A stretch of DNA of 64,000 bases, taken from NCBI RefSeq assembly GCF_001696455.1, contig NZ_MAUJ01000005.1, forward strand, positions 294,917-358,916. Direction: 5' to 3'. This document shows, one piece after another, positions 18,583 through 26,172 of the stretch. Every line of letters begins with the position of its first letter. Positions within the stretch are counted from its first letter, which is position 1. The position numbers and the translations under genes are program-made. The notes beneath the pieces were generated by a model, which was not told the origin of the DNA, did not search any database, and saw only the letters and a program-made list of their open reading frames with translations. Source of the stretch: Pseudoalteromonas luteoviolacea. Its GTDB lineage: Bacteria > Pseudomonadota > Gammaproteobacteria > Enterobacterales > Alteromonadaceae.

Positions 18583-20472
18583 TTATACCTCGGCTTTGTC
18601 GCCATGTTGCTCTAACCAAGCTTTGCGGTCGCCGGAGCGCTTTTTCGCCAACAGCATATCCATCATCTCCAGCGTTTTCTCTTGCTCGTCTAAAGTGAGC
18701 TGAACCAAACGGCGGGTGTTGGGATCCATCGTAGTCTCGCGTAGCTGCATTGGGTTCATTTCACCCAAACCTTTAAATCGTTGCACGTTTACTTTACCGC
18801 GTTTTTTCTCAGCTTCAATGCGGTCCAATATGCCACGCTTTTCATCTTCATCTAGTGCGTAATATACCTCTTTGCCCACATCAATACGGAATAACGGTGG
18901 CATTGCGACGTACACATGCCCCGCTTCGACTAACGTCGGGAAATGCTTTACAAATAGTGCGCACAACAACGTAGCGATGTGCAAGCCATCCGAATCCGCA
19001 TCCGCGAGTATGCATACTTTGCCATAACGCAGTGTCGATAAATCCGCAGAGTCGGGGTCTATTCCCAGTGCCACTGAAATATCATGTACTTCCTGAGAAG
19101 CCAAAATCTGACCTGAATCGACTTCCCATGTATTTAGGATCTTACCACGCAACGGCATAATAGCTTGAAACTCTCGATCTCTAGCCTGCTTTGCCGATCC
19201 ACCAGCTGAATCACCCTCTACTAAAAATATTTCTGAACGCTCGGTTTCACTACCTGAGCAATCCGTTAACTTGCCGGGTAATGCCGGACCGCTCGTCACT
19301 TTTTTGCGGACTACTTTTTTTGCAGCGCGCAGTCGCTTCTGAGCGTTGCTGATACAAAGTTCAGCCAGTAGCTCTGCTGTATCCGTGTGTTCGTTTAACC
19401 ACAGACTAAACGCGTCTTTTACAATACCCGATACAAACGTTGCGCATGAGCGAGAAGAGAGCTTTTCTTTTGTTTGGCCTGCAAATTGTGGATCCTGCAT
19501 TTTGACCGACAGCACATAGCTACACTTATCCCAAACATCATCTGGGGTGAGTTTGACACCACGAGGCAACAAATTACGGAATTCACAGAACTCTCGCATC
19601 GCCTCTAACAGGCCTTGCCTTAATCCATTGACATGCGTACCACCTTGGGCGGTTGGGATCAAGTTTACATAACTTTCAGCGATTGACTCTCCGCCTTCGG
19701 GTAACCAATGCAGTGCCCAGTCAACCCCTTCCGTAGAGCCGCTAAAGCTTCCTGTAAATGGCGATTTTGGCAGCACCTCTAAATCTTTGGCACTGTCACT
19801 TAAGTAATCTTGTAAGCCGGACTCATAATGCCACTCTTGGGTTTCTTTGGTTTGTTTATTGATAAATCGAATGCGTAAACCGGGACATAAGACAGCTTTT
19901 GCCTTGAGTAGATGGTTAAGCTTGGTCAAAGAGAAGTTGGCTGAGTCGAAATAGCTAGCATCTGGCCAAAATTGCACAGAGGTTCCGGTGTTGCGCTTAC
20001 CTACACTACCGGTCACTTCTAAATCTTGAACCTTATCACCATTTTCGAAAGCAATTTCAAACTGTTGTGCGTCACGCTTTACGGTCACTTCAACACGCGT
20101 CGAAAGCGCGTTTACAACCGAGATACCCACACCATGCAAACCACCGGAGAATTGATAGTTTTTATTAGAAAACTTACCGCCGGCATGAAGTTTAGTTAAA
20201 ATCAGTTCAACACCTGGGATACCTTCCTCAGGGTGAACATCCACAGGCATACCACGGCCATCATCTATGACTTGCAACGAGTTATCTTCATGCAAAATTA
20301 CGTCAATTTTACTCGCATGACCGGCCAATGCTTCATCAACACTGTTATCGATAACTTCTTGACCCAAATGGTTAGGTCGAGTGGTGTCTGTATACATGCC
20401 AGGGCGGCGTTTAACTGGCTCTAAGCCGTTTAACACCTCTATGGCTTCTGCGTTATAATTTTGCTCACTCAT
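18583..20472 (-). CDS. parE: DNA topoisomerase IV subunit B
   Basis: 629 residues (E. coli 630). The ATPase subunit of topoisomerase IV: GHKL-domain motifs include VIDNSVDEAL near residue 40 and the ATP-lid GGLHGVGISVVNALS near 108-122. The TOPRIM region contains EGDSAGGSAKQ near 417 and the Mg-binding DADSDG near 496. It ends in the ParE-type C-terminus with QRFKGLGEMNPMQL. It is downstream of yqiA with a 32-bp gap and precedes parC, as in E. coli. Confidence 0.98.
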   Translation of the reverse strand: MSEQNYNAEAIEVLNGLEPVKRRPGMYTDTTRPNHLGQEVIDNSVDEALAGHASKIDVILHEDNSLQVIDDGRGMPVDVHPEEGIPGVELILTKLHAGGKFSNKNYQFSGGLHGVGISVVNALSTRVEVTVKRDAQQFEIAFENGDKVQDLEVTGSVGKRNTGTSVQFWPDASYFDSANFSLTKLNHLLKAKAVLCPGLRIRFINKQTKETQEWHYESGLQDYLSDSAKDLEVLPKSPFTGSFSGSTEGVDWALHWLPEGGESIAESYVNLIPTAQGGTHVNGLRQGLLEAMREFCEFRNLLPRGVKLTPDDVWDKCSYVLSVKMQDPQFAGQTKEKLSSRSCATFVSGIVKDAFSLWLNEHTDTAELLAELCISNAQKRLRAAKKVVRKKVTSGPALPGKLTDCSGSETERSEIFLVEGDSAGGSAKQARDREFQAIMPLRGKILNTWEVDSGQILASQEVHDISVALGIDPDSADLSTLRYGKVCILADADSDGLHIATLLCALFVKHFPTLVEAGHVYVAMPPLFRIDVGKEVYYALDEDEKRGILDRIEAEKKRGKVNVQRFKGLGEMNPMQLRETTMDPNTRRLVQLTLDEQEKTLEMMDMLLAKKRSGDRKAWLEQHGDKAEV

Positions 20473-20504
20473 AAATGCTACTGACTAAGTTATTTCTTTC
20501 TGTT

Positions 20505-21062
20505 TTAGTTAATTTTAAGAAAATTGGCGAGGCGATTAAAGTGCCTTTCAAAATTCATGAAACTGTGGTCTCCACCAAATTCAATTTTTGATGGGCAGTC
20601 ACAGTAATACTCCACCGCTTCTTGATAGGGTAACACTTCGTCACCAGTTTGCTGCAATAACAAAATATTGCTTGGAGTCGTAAGCTGTTTTACATACATT
20701 TGTTGCAGTGCAAATACATGCTCCCCTGTAAGCTCATAATGTATATCTTGGTAGGGATTATACTGAGTTCCGAGGTAATCCCATAACAATTTATCCGGCC
20801 TAACCGCAGGGTTAACGACAACAGCCTTTAGACCAAAACGTTCTGACAAATTTGTCGCATAGAATCCACCTAACGAACTGCCCACCAATGCACTGTCATC
20901 ATCTATCAGTTGTTCAAGCTGTAACATAGCAATACGGGGGTCAAAATGTAAGCGAGGGGTAATATATTCACAACGGTCGCGACAAAACTCGCCAAATTGC
21001 TGTGCTTTATAAGATTTCTCTGAACTATTAAAACCGTGAATATAAATTATCTTTCGAGCCAT
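20505..21062 (-). CDS. yqiA: YqiA-type esterase
   Basis: 185-residue alpha/beta hydrolase. Starts with a YIHGFNSS oxyanion segment near residues 7-14, has nucleophile Ser63 in the GSSLGG elbow and a GGDHSF segment near residue 168 carrying the presumed catalytic His. E. coli YqiA hydrolyses short acyl esters and palmitoyl-CoA in vitro; its physiological substrate is unclear. The gene overlaps the 3' end of cpdA by 16 bp, implying translational coupling. Confidence 0.93.
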   Translation of the reverse strand: MARKIIYIHGFNSSEKSYKAQQFGEFCRDRCEYITPRLHFDPRIAMLQLEQLIDDDSALVGSSLGGFYATNLSERFGLKAVVVNPAVRPDKLLWDYLGTQYNPYQDIHYELTGEHVFALQQMYVKQLTTPSNILLLQQTGDEVLPYQEAVEYYCDCPSKIEFGGDHSFMNFERHFNRLANFLKIN

Positions 21063-21811
21063 TTAACCTCTGTGTGTATACCTTGCTGAGACCAGTCAAT
21101 CAACCTATATGCCGCACCTAAATTTTCTTGTTGCCACTGCTCGGTATGCTTGGAAAACTGAATGGACGTCGCGGGTGTAGCATAAATCTTAATACCTCTA
21201 AACATAAACTCATATTCATTGTGAACATGGCCATGAAACACGTTTAATACGTGCTCTGTTTGTATCAATCTATTGAGTAACTGAGGCCCATTTTCCAGCA
21301 TATGTTTATCAAGATAGCCATCGATTGATAGAGGGTTGTGATGACAGAATACCAAACTAGGCACCTTAGCAACCGCTTCTATTTCACATAAATGCGTGCT
21401 TTCAACCCAACCAGCAGGTGTTGGCCCTTTACTATTTACAAGCAGTATTTGACCTAACTCAAACGCCAAACACTTGGCATGCTGAATTTGGCCTTGGCTG
21501 ATTTTTGACAAGTAGTCAATCTCATCATGGTTGCCTGGTAACCAAAAGAGCGGGCACTCCAAATTGGAGTCCGCCAACAACTGAGCAAACAACTCGTACG
21601 ATTCAAAAGTGTGGTCTTGTGTCAAGTCACCACCAAAGATAACAGCATCTACCTGTTGCTGTGACAAGGCCTCTAAAACGCCTCTGAAATGCTGCGCAGT
21701 ATTCACACCAAAATACTCACCATGAATATTGGCGAACAAGTGTGTATCGGTAACGTGGGCAATGCGCAATCGTGCTTGGTTAAACGCATATTTTTCGTTA
21801 AACCAGCCCAT
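21047..21811 (-). CDS. cpdA: 3',5'-cyclic-AMP phosphodiesterase
   Basis: CpdA hydrolyses cAMP to AMP and so tunes CRP-dependent regulation. From the ATG at 21809-21811 it has 254 residues; I prefer it to the ATG three codons upstream because a GGGATG ribosome binding site lies about 7 nt before it. All calcineurin-like metallophosphoesterase motifs are visible in order: DTHL, GGDLTQD, GNHDE, CHHNP and HGHVHNE. It overlaps the 3' end of yqiB by 14 bp and the 5' end of yqiA by 16 bp. Confidence 0.95.
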   Translation of the reverse strand: MGWFNEKYAFNQARLRIAHVTDTHLFANIHGEYFGVNTAQHFRGVLEALSQQQVDAVIFGGDLTQDHTFESYELFAQLLADSNLECPLFWLPGNHDEIDYLSKISQGQIQHAKCLAFELGQILLVNSKGPTPAGWVESTHLCEIEAVAKVPSLVFCHHNPLSIDGYLDKHMLENGPQLLNRLIQTEHVLNVFHGHVHNEYEFMFRGIKIYATPATSIQFSKHTEQWQQENLGAAYRLIDWSQQGIHTEVKWLER

Positions 21812-22280
21812 TATTAACATCCCAATTTAATGGCACTCGACCATTTTCAACACACGCAATAAGCCAATCTGCTAAAAATGCATTCAGCTGATATTTTTCA
21901 TCTTTATGGTGCATATTAGGGTTGGGGTAGCGATATGATGGTTTAACCTTTTGATGATAGTTGTGCTGCACAACTTCCGCGACTTGGGCATCATGATATA
22001 GACGCACCGCCAATTCAAATTCACCAATATGGCTACTTAAGCCGTGCTTTTGGCGAATCGTAATGTCTGTCGTATATTTCGCAACGCTATCAACAATAAT
22101 ATAAAAATCCATAGAGCCGATTTTAATTTGACACTGGGCGCCCACCTCTTCATTGGGGATTACCTTTAAAGCGCGCAAATAATTGCGCTCACACAAAGTA
22201 ATGTATTTAGGTAGAGACTGAACGTAGTTTCGCCCAGGCACCTTTCCTTTTAACCCATAATCATGCATCAAATCAGACAA
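21798..22280 (-). CDS. yqiB: YqiB family (DUF1249) protein
   Basis: 160 residues with the DUF1249 pattern: an N-terminal YVQSLPKYITLCERNYLRAL helix, a central TTDITIRQK strand and a YRYPNPNMHHKDEK motif near residue 120. The family is conserved between nudF and cpdA in many gammaproteobacteria but its role is not known to me. No signal or membrane segment. It starts 13 bp downstream of nudF and overlaps cpdA. Confidence 0.93.
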   Translation of the reverse strand: MSDLMHDYGLKGKVPGRNYVQSLPKYITLCERNYLRALKVIPNEEVGAQCQIKIGSMDFYIIVDSVAKYTTDITIRQKHGLSSHIGEFELAVRLYHDAQVAEVVQHNYHQKVKPSYRYPNPNMHHKDEKYQLNAFLADWLIACVENGRVPLNWDVNNGLV

Positions 22281-22293
22281 AATGACTCCCGTT

Positions 22294-22917
22294 TTACAAC
22301 ATTGTTGCTAGTTTCGATTTATTTAGCGCTAACCATTGTAGACTAATCACAGTGGCAGCGTTATCAATTTCCTCACTTTCCAATCTTGCCATAGCTTCGT
22401 CAAACGATAATACATGCGTTTTTATGTCTTCACCTTCCTCAGCCAAGCCAAAAATACCGCTTACATGTTCGCTTAAATCTACTTGTGCCAGATACAAATA
22501 TAGACGCTCTGTAGAGCCGCCTGGACTGGACAAATATGAGCGCATATAGTGTAGCTTGTTGAGCTCCAAACCGGCTTCTTCTTGCGCCTCTTTTCTTGCA
22601 ACGCCCTCAAAGTCCGAACTCCCTTCTGCCATTCCTGCAATACACTCCAATAGCCAAGGAGAGTCTTTGGTTGCCAGCGCGCCAATGCGGATCTGTTCAA
22701 TTAACAAAACTTCATCCCTGACAGGGTCATAAGGTAGCACTGCCACGGCATGACCACGGTCAATCACCTCTCTACGGATTGGTTCAGATACACCGCCTGC
22801 AAAGAGCGCGTGTTCAAAGACATACTCTTTGATTTTTAAAAAACCGTCATACAAAACACCATTTGAAGACGGCTTCAATACAACATTGTTACTGTTGTAT
22901 TGGCTAATTTCTTTCAT
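22294..22917 (-). CDS. nudF: ADP-ribose pyrophosphatase
   Basis: 207 residues from the ATG at 22915-22917, which has an AGGA ribosome binding site 7 nt upstream; a longer frame to 22977 lacks one. NudF hydrolyses ADP-ribose to AMP and ribose-5-phosphate. The Nudix box is at about residues 91-113: the catalytic EExG glutamates are intact, but the first Glu of the G-x5-E pattern is Ser and the Arg before Glu is Lys, both departures from the consensus. It heads the nudF-yqiB-cpdA-yqiA-parE-parC unit and diverges from tolC. Confidence 0.92.
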   Translation of the reverse strand: MKEISQYNSNNVVLKPSSNGVLYDGFLKIKEYVFEHALFAGGVSEPIRREVIDRGHAVAVLPYDPVRDEVLLIEQIRIGALATKDSPWLLECIAGMAEGSSDFEGVARKEAQEEAGLELNKLHYMRSYLSSPGGSTERLYLYLAQVDLSEHVSGIFGLAEEGEDIKTHVLSFDEAMARLESEEIDNAATVISLQWLALNKSKLATML

Positions 22918-23127
22918 TTTTAATCCTAGATTCATAAACAGGGGTTTAATATCGGTTATTTTATCCCCATATTGCAATATACGACATGGAAGGCCCGAAA
23001 GCCTGAACTGATAATGTATTATATTCTGTTACACTTGTTTTGTTTTTATCCCTGAATAGCGCTTGGGAATTTGCATAAAAACAAGGTAACATGCTGACAA
23101 TAAAATTGTCTAAGGACTGCACAAATA

Positions 23128-24477
23128 ATGAAAAAAACCATTTTATCTATGTTGGTTGGCTTGACCTGTGCACTGTCAAGTAACCACTCTTACGCAGAAG
23201 ACTTGCTTCAAGTTTACGACATTGCAACTGCAAATGATCCGACTGTGTTGCGTGCAAAAGCCAATGCTGATGCACAAAAGTATGCGCAAGATAGCGCATT
23301 GGGTGCATTATTACCTACTTTAGGGTTAAGACTAAGCTACTCAGACACAGACTCAACAGGTGCACTACCTACAGAGAATGACGAGTCTGGGTATACATTA
23401 AATGACAGCTACAGAGATACATTTTCTCGTACGCTGACTTTAAATCAAACAATTTTTGACCTGAGCATTTGGGAAGGTTTGTCTATCGCTGAAAAGCGCG
23501 CAATGCAATCATTGACTCAATACGAACAAGAAAAACAAAATCTGATTGTACGTATCGCGCAAGGCTACTTTGACGTGCTAGGTGCATTGGACGGTTTAGA
23601 GTTCGTACAAGCAGAAAAGCGCGCAATCGAGCGCCAGCTAGAACAAACGAAACAACGTTACGAAGTCGGTCTGACTGCAATTACCGATGTACACGAAGCA
23701 CAAGCGCAATTCGACCAATCAGTCGCAAATGAAATCGTTGCACAAAACGAAGTTGAAACGGCCCGTGAAACTCTGCGTACTATCACAGGTAAATACCACG
23801 CAAAACTTGATAAGTTAAATACAGATAAATTTTCTACTGTAAAACCGAACAAAAATTCGGAAGACTTCATCAATATTGCGAAAGAGAAGAACCTTTCTTT
23901 ACAAGTCGCCAAGTCGTCTCTCGAAATTGCACAAGATCAAATCGATCAAGCGCAAGCGGGACATTATCCAACGTTATCATTCCAAGCATCTCACGGTGAC
24001 TCATTGACGAATACTCCGGGCAAAGAACTTGCGCCGCGTGCTGATGAAACGACGATTGGTTTAACACTTGATGTGCCAATTTACTCTGGTGGCAGAACAG
24101 TTGCTGCGACGGATCAAGCAAGAGCACTTTATGTTGCAGCTAGTGAAGATTTAGAAGCCTCTATGCGTAATATCACGCGTTCAGTTATTACTTCTTACAA
24201 CCAAGTAATGTCTGACGTCGCGACTTACCGAGCTTTAGAGCAAGCCGTCGTGTCTGCTGAAAGTGCATTGCAAGCAACTGAAGCGGGCTTTGAAGTAGGT
24301 ACTCGTACAATTGTTGACGTGTTAGTGAGCACTCGAAATTTGTATAGCGCGAAAAGAAACCTCGCAAATTTACGTTACCAATACATCTTGTCGACGCTAC
24401 AGCTGAAACAAGCTTCTGGTGATTTAACACGTGCGGATCTCGAAGCAATTAATAAAGGCTTAGTTGCTAGCAATTAA
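23128..24477 (+). CDS. tolC: Outer-membrane channel TolC
   Basis: 449 residues with a signal peptide (MKKT, cleavage near SYAED at 23-24). TolC trimers form the outer-membrane exit duct for RND and ABC efflux pumps and type I secretion. Two OEP repeats are visible: an N-terminal one opening with LLQVYDIATANDPTVLRAKA and a C-terminal one from about residue 240, each with long amphipathic helices and the YEVG/FEVGTRTIVDVL helix-turn motif. Divergent from nudF, as in E. coli. A stem-loop follows the stop codon. Confidence 0.97.
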   Translation: MKKTILSMLVGLTCALSSNHSYAEDLLQVYDIATANDPTVLRAKANADAQKYAQDSALGALLPTLGLRLSYSDTDSTGALPTENDESGYTLNDSYRDTFSRTLTLNQTIFDLSIWEGLSIAEKRAMQSLTQYEQEKQNLIVRIAQGYFDVLGALDGLEFVQAEKRAIERQLEQTKQRYEVGLTAITDVHEAQAQFDQSVANEIVAQNEVETARETLRTITGKYHAKLDKLNTDKFSTVKPNKNSEDFINIAKEKNLSLQVAKSSLEIAQDQIDQAQAGHYPTLSFQASHGDSLTNTPGKELAPRADETTIGLTLDVPIYSGGRTVAATDQARALYVAASEDLEASMRNITRSVITSYNQVMSDVATYRALEQAVVSAESALQATEAGFEVGTRTIVDVLVSTRNLYSAKRNLANLRYQYILSTLQLKQASGDLTRADLEAINKGLVASN

Positions 24478-24488
24478 GCAAAGCTTTA

Positions 24489-24512
24489 TTGAGCCAGCTA
24501 AAACTGGCTCAA
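24489..24512 (+). terminator. Stem-loop after tolC
   Basis: A perfect 9-bp inverted repeat (TTGAGCCAG / CTGGCTCAA, 6-nt loop) begins 12 bp after the tolC stop codon. It is followed by TCTCCCCCC rather than a T tract, so it may be a weak terminator or an mRNA-stabilising hairpin. Confidence 0.5.
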
Positions 24513-24581
24513 TCTCCCCCCGCCGCACTTCACAACGCTTGAGCAAATTACGAGTTATCGATAAACTACACTCTTTTATGC

Positions 24582-25526
24582 TTGTACGAGAACACCACTT
24601 TGGTTCACAACCCTACCTTTAAATTAAAGTTTTTAGCACCTAAATTTTGGCTAACTTGGCTGGGTGTCATTGCCCTGTATAGCTTTTCTTGGTTACCCCA
24701 AAGTGTGCAATTTTCACTCGGGAGACTACTAGGACGATTAGTCCATCGTTTCGTCAAAAAGCGTAGAAAAATAGCCGAGGTCAATTTAAAACTTTGTTTC
24801 CCAGAAATGGATGAACAAACACGAAGCGCCATGGTATTAAAAAATATGGAAAATACCGGCATCGCTACATTTGAAACAGGCATGGCTTGGTGGTGGCCGC
24901 AGTGGAGAGTGAACCGTGCCGTTGGCTCAATTACCGGATTAGAGCACTTCAAAACAGCACAAGAGAATGGCAAAGGTGTACTTCTTTTGGTCCCTCACAT
25001 GCTGCATTTGGAAATGCTCGGTAGAATACTTGGCACAGACACGCAAGGTATCGGCTTTTACCGTCCTCATAACAATCCCTTGATGGAATACTTTATGACT
25101 AAAGGGAGATTGCGTTCCAATGAGTTTTTAATTGGCAAACGTGATGTGAAAGGGTTATTGAAAGCGCTACATGATAAAAAAGTGTGCTATTACTTACCAG
25201 ATCAAGACTATGGCAGAAAACGTTGTGAGTTTGCTCCGTTTTTTGCAGTACCTGATGCTGCCACAACCACTGGTACTTTATTATTTTCATCTAGTAAAAA
25301 GTGTGAGACATTAAGCTTAACAGGTGTTCGTGATGAGAAAGGTAAATACCACATCACAATACATCCTGCGATGGCTGACTTTCCAAGTGAAGACGAAAAC
25401 CATGATGTCACACGCGTTAACAAAAGAATGGAGCAATCAATCATGCAAGCTCCTGAACAATACATGTGGTTGCACAGGCGATTTAAAACAAGGCCTGATG
25501 AGAGTGCTCCATCGTATTACTCGTAA
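24582..25526 (+). CDS. LpxL/LpxM-type lipid A acyltransferase
   Basis: Adds a secondary acyl chain to Kdo2-lipid IVA at the cytoplasmic membrane. The catalytic HX4E motif is at His139-Glu144 and the N-terminal FWLTWLGVIALYSFSWLP membrane anchor is typical. The start is uncertain: no ATG fits, and TTG 24582 (314 residues) or TTG 24600 are the best candidates. LpxL versus LpxM (lauroyl versus myristoyl) cannot be settled by eye, so no symbol is given. A TcpQ-like gene follows 26 bp later. waaA earlier in the window supplies its Kdo2 substrate. Confidence 0.9.
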   Translation: MYENTTLVHNPTFKLKFLAPKFWLTWLGVIALYSFSWLPQSVQFSLGRLLGRLVHRFVKKRRKIAEVNLKLCFPEMDEQTRSAMVLKNMENTGIATFETGMAWWWPQWRVNRAVGSITGLEHFKTAQENGKGVLLLVPHMLHLEMLGRILGTDTQGIGFYRPHNNPLMEYFMTKGRLRSNEFLIGKRDVKGLLKALHDKKVCYYLPDQDYGRKRCEFAPFFAVPDAATTTGTLLFSSSKKCETLSLTGVRDEKGKYHITIHPAMADFPSEDENHDVTRVNKRMEQSIMQAPEQYMWLHRRFKTRPDESAPSYYS

Positions 25527-25552
25527 ATTACGAATAACTGGCGTCGCGTAAA

Positions 25553-26161
25553 ATGGCTAAAAAAAATAAAAAACGTTTATCGGCAATGTGGTTTTGGACT
25601 AAGCATTTATCTTTAGGTGCTATCTTAGTATGGGCTGCTTATTACTTCCTTTACGGGAACATTCCCAAGATGGAGTTTAAGGAAACAACCAATGCTGCGG
25701 CACAGGGCCTGTCTCAGTTCTACGCAAATTTCCGCGATCGAATGAATGAGAGAGACACCGAGCGTGATAAGTTTGTGATGGAAATTGGCAAGCCCACTTT
25801 TCCGCTGGATGACGCACTCGCCCAACGGGAACTTGTCGTAAAGCCTACGCATCAAAGATGGACTGGGGAGTCACAACCGCGACGTTTTGAAATGGGGAAT
25901 ACCCTTAAGAGTGTCTTAACTAACTACGCCAAACAAGAAGACATTGAATTATTCTGGTACCTCAGCAAAGACTATGTAGTAAAGCAAAACTTTAGAGTGG
26001 ACTCTGATTTTGTGAGTGCGCTTTATCAAGTCGGCAGAGCCATTAACGATGATTTCGAATATGAGGTGTATACTTTCTTCTGCCACCGTCAAAGAGCTGC
26101 GGTGATCACTGAGAACCCATCTATTTTTGTAAGAGAAAATTGTCGCAGACTCAATAATTAG
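25553..26161 (+). CDS. TcpQ-domain membrane-anchored protein
   Basis: 202 residues: a basic N-terminus (about 8 Lys/Arg in the first 17 residues), one membrane segment (about 18-34) and then a presumed periplasmic part. The C-terminal 90 residues (from GNTLKSVLTNYAKQEDIELFWYL) match the toxin co-regulated pilus biosynthesis Q (TcpQ) C-terminal pattern, which in pili and related systems helps secretin assembly. No pilus or secretion genes are nearby except pilT/pilU 8 kb away. Probably co-transcribed with the acyltransferase. The function is unknown. Confidence 0.75.
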   Translation: MAKKNKKRLSAMWFWTKHLSLGAILVWAAYYFLYGNIPKMEFKETTNAAAQGLSQFYANFRDRMNERDTERDKFVMEIGKPTFPLDDALAQRELVVKPTHQRWTGESQPRRFEMGNTLKSVLTNYAKQEDIELFWYLSKDYVVKQNFRVDSDFVSALYQVGRAINDDFEYEVYTFFCHRQRAAVITENPSIFVRENCRRLNN

Positions 26162-26172
26162 GCGTATCGAGC

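Noticed and set aside
24605..24973. 122-codon ORF antisense to the acyltransferase
   Set aside because: Overlaps a conserved gene and starts inside it; no similarity or upstream signals.
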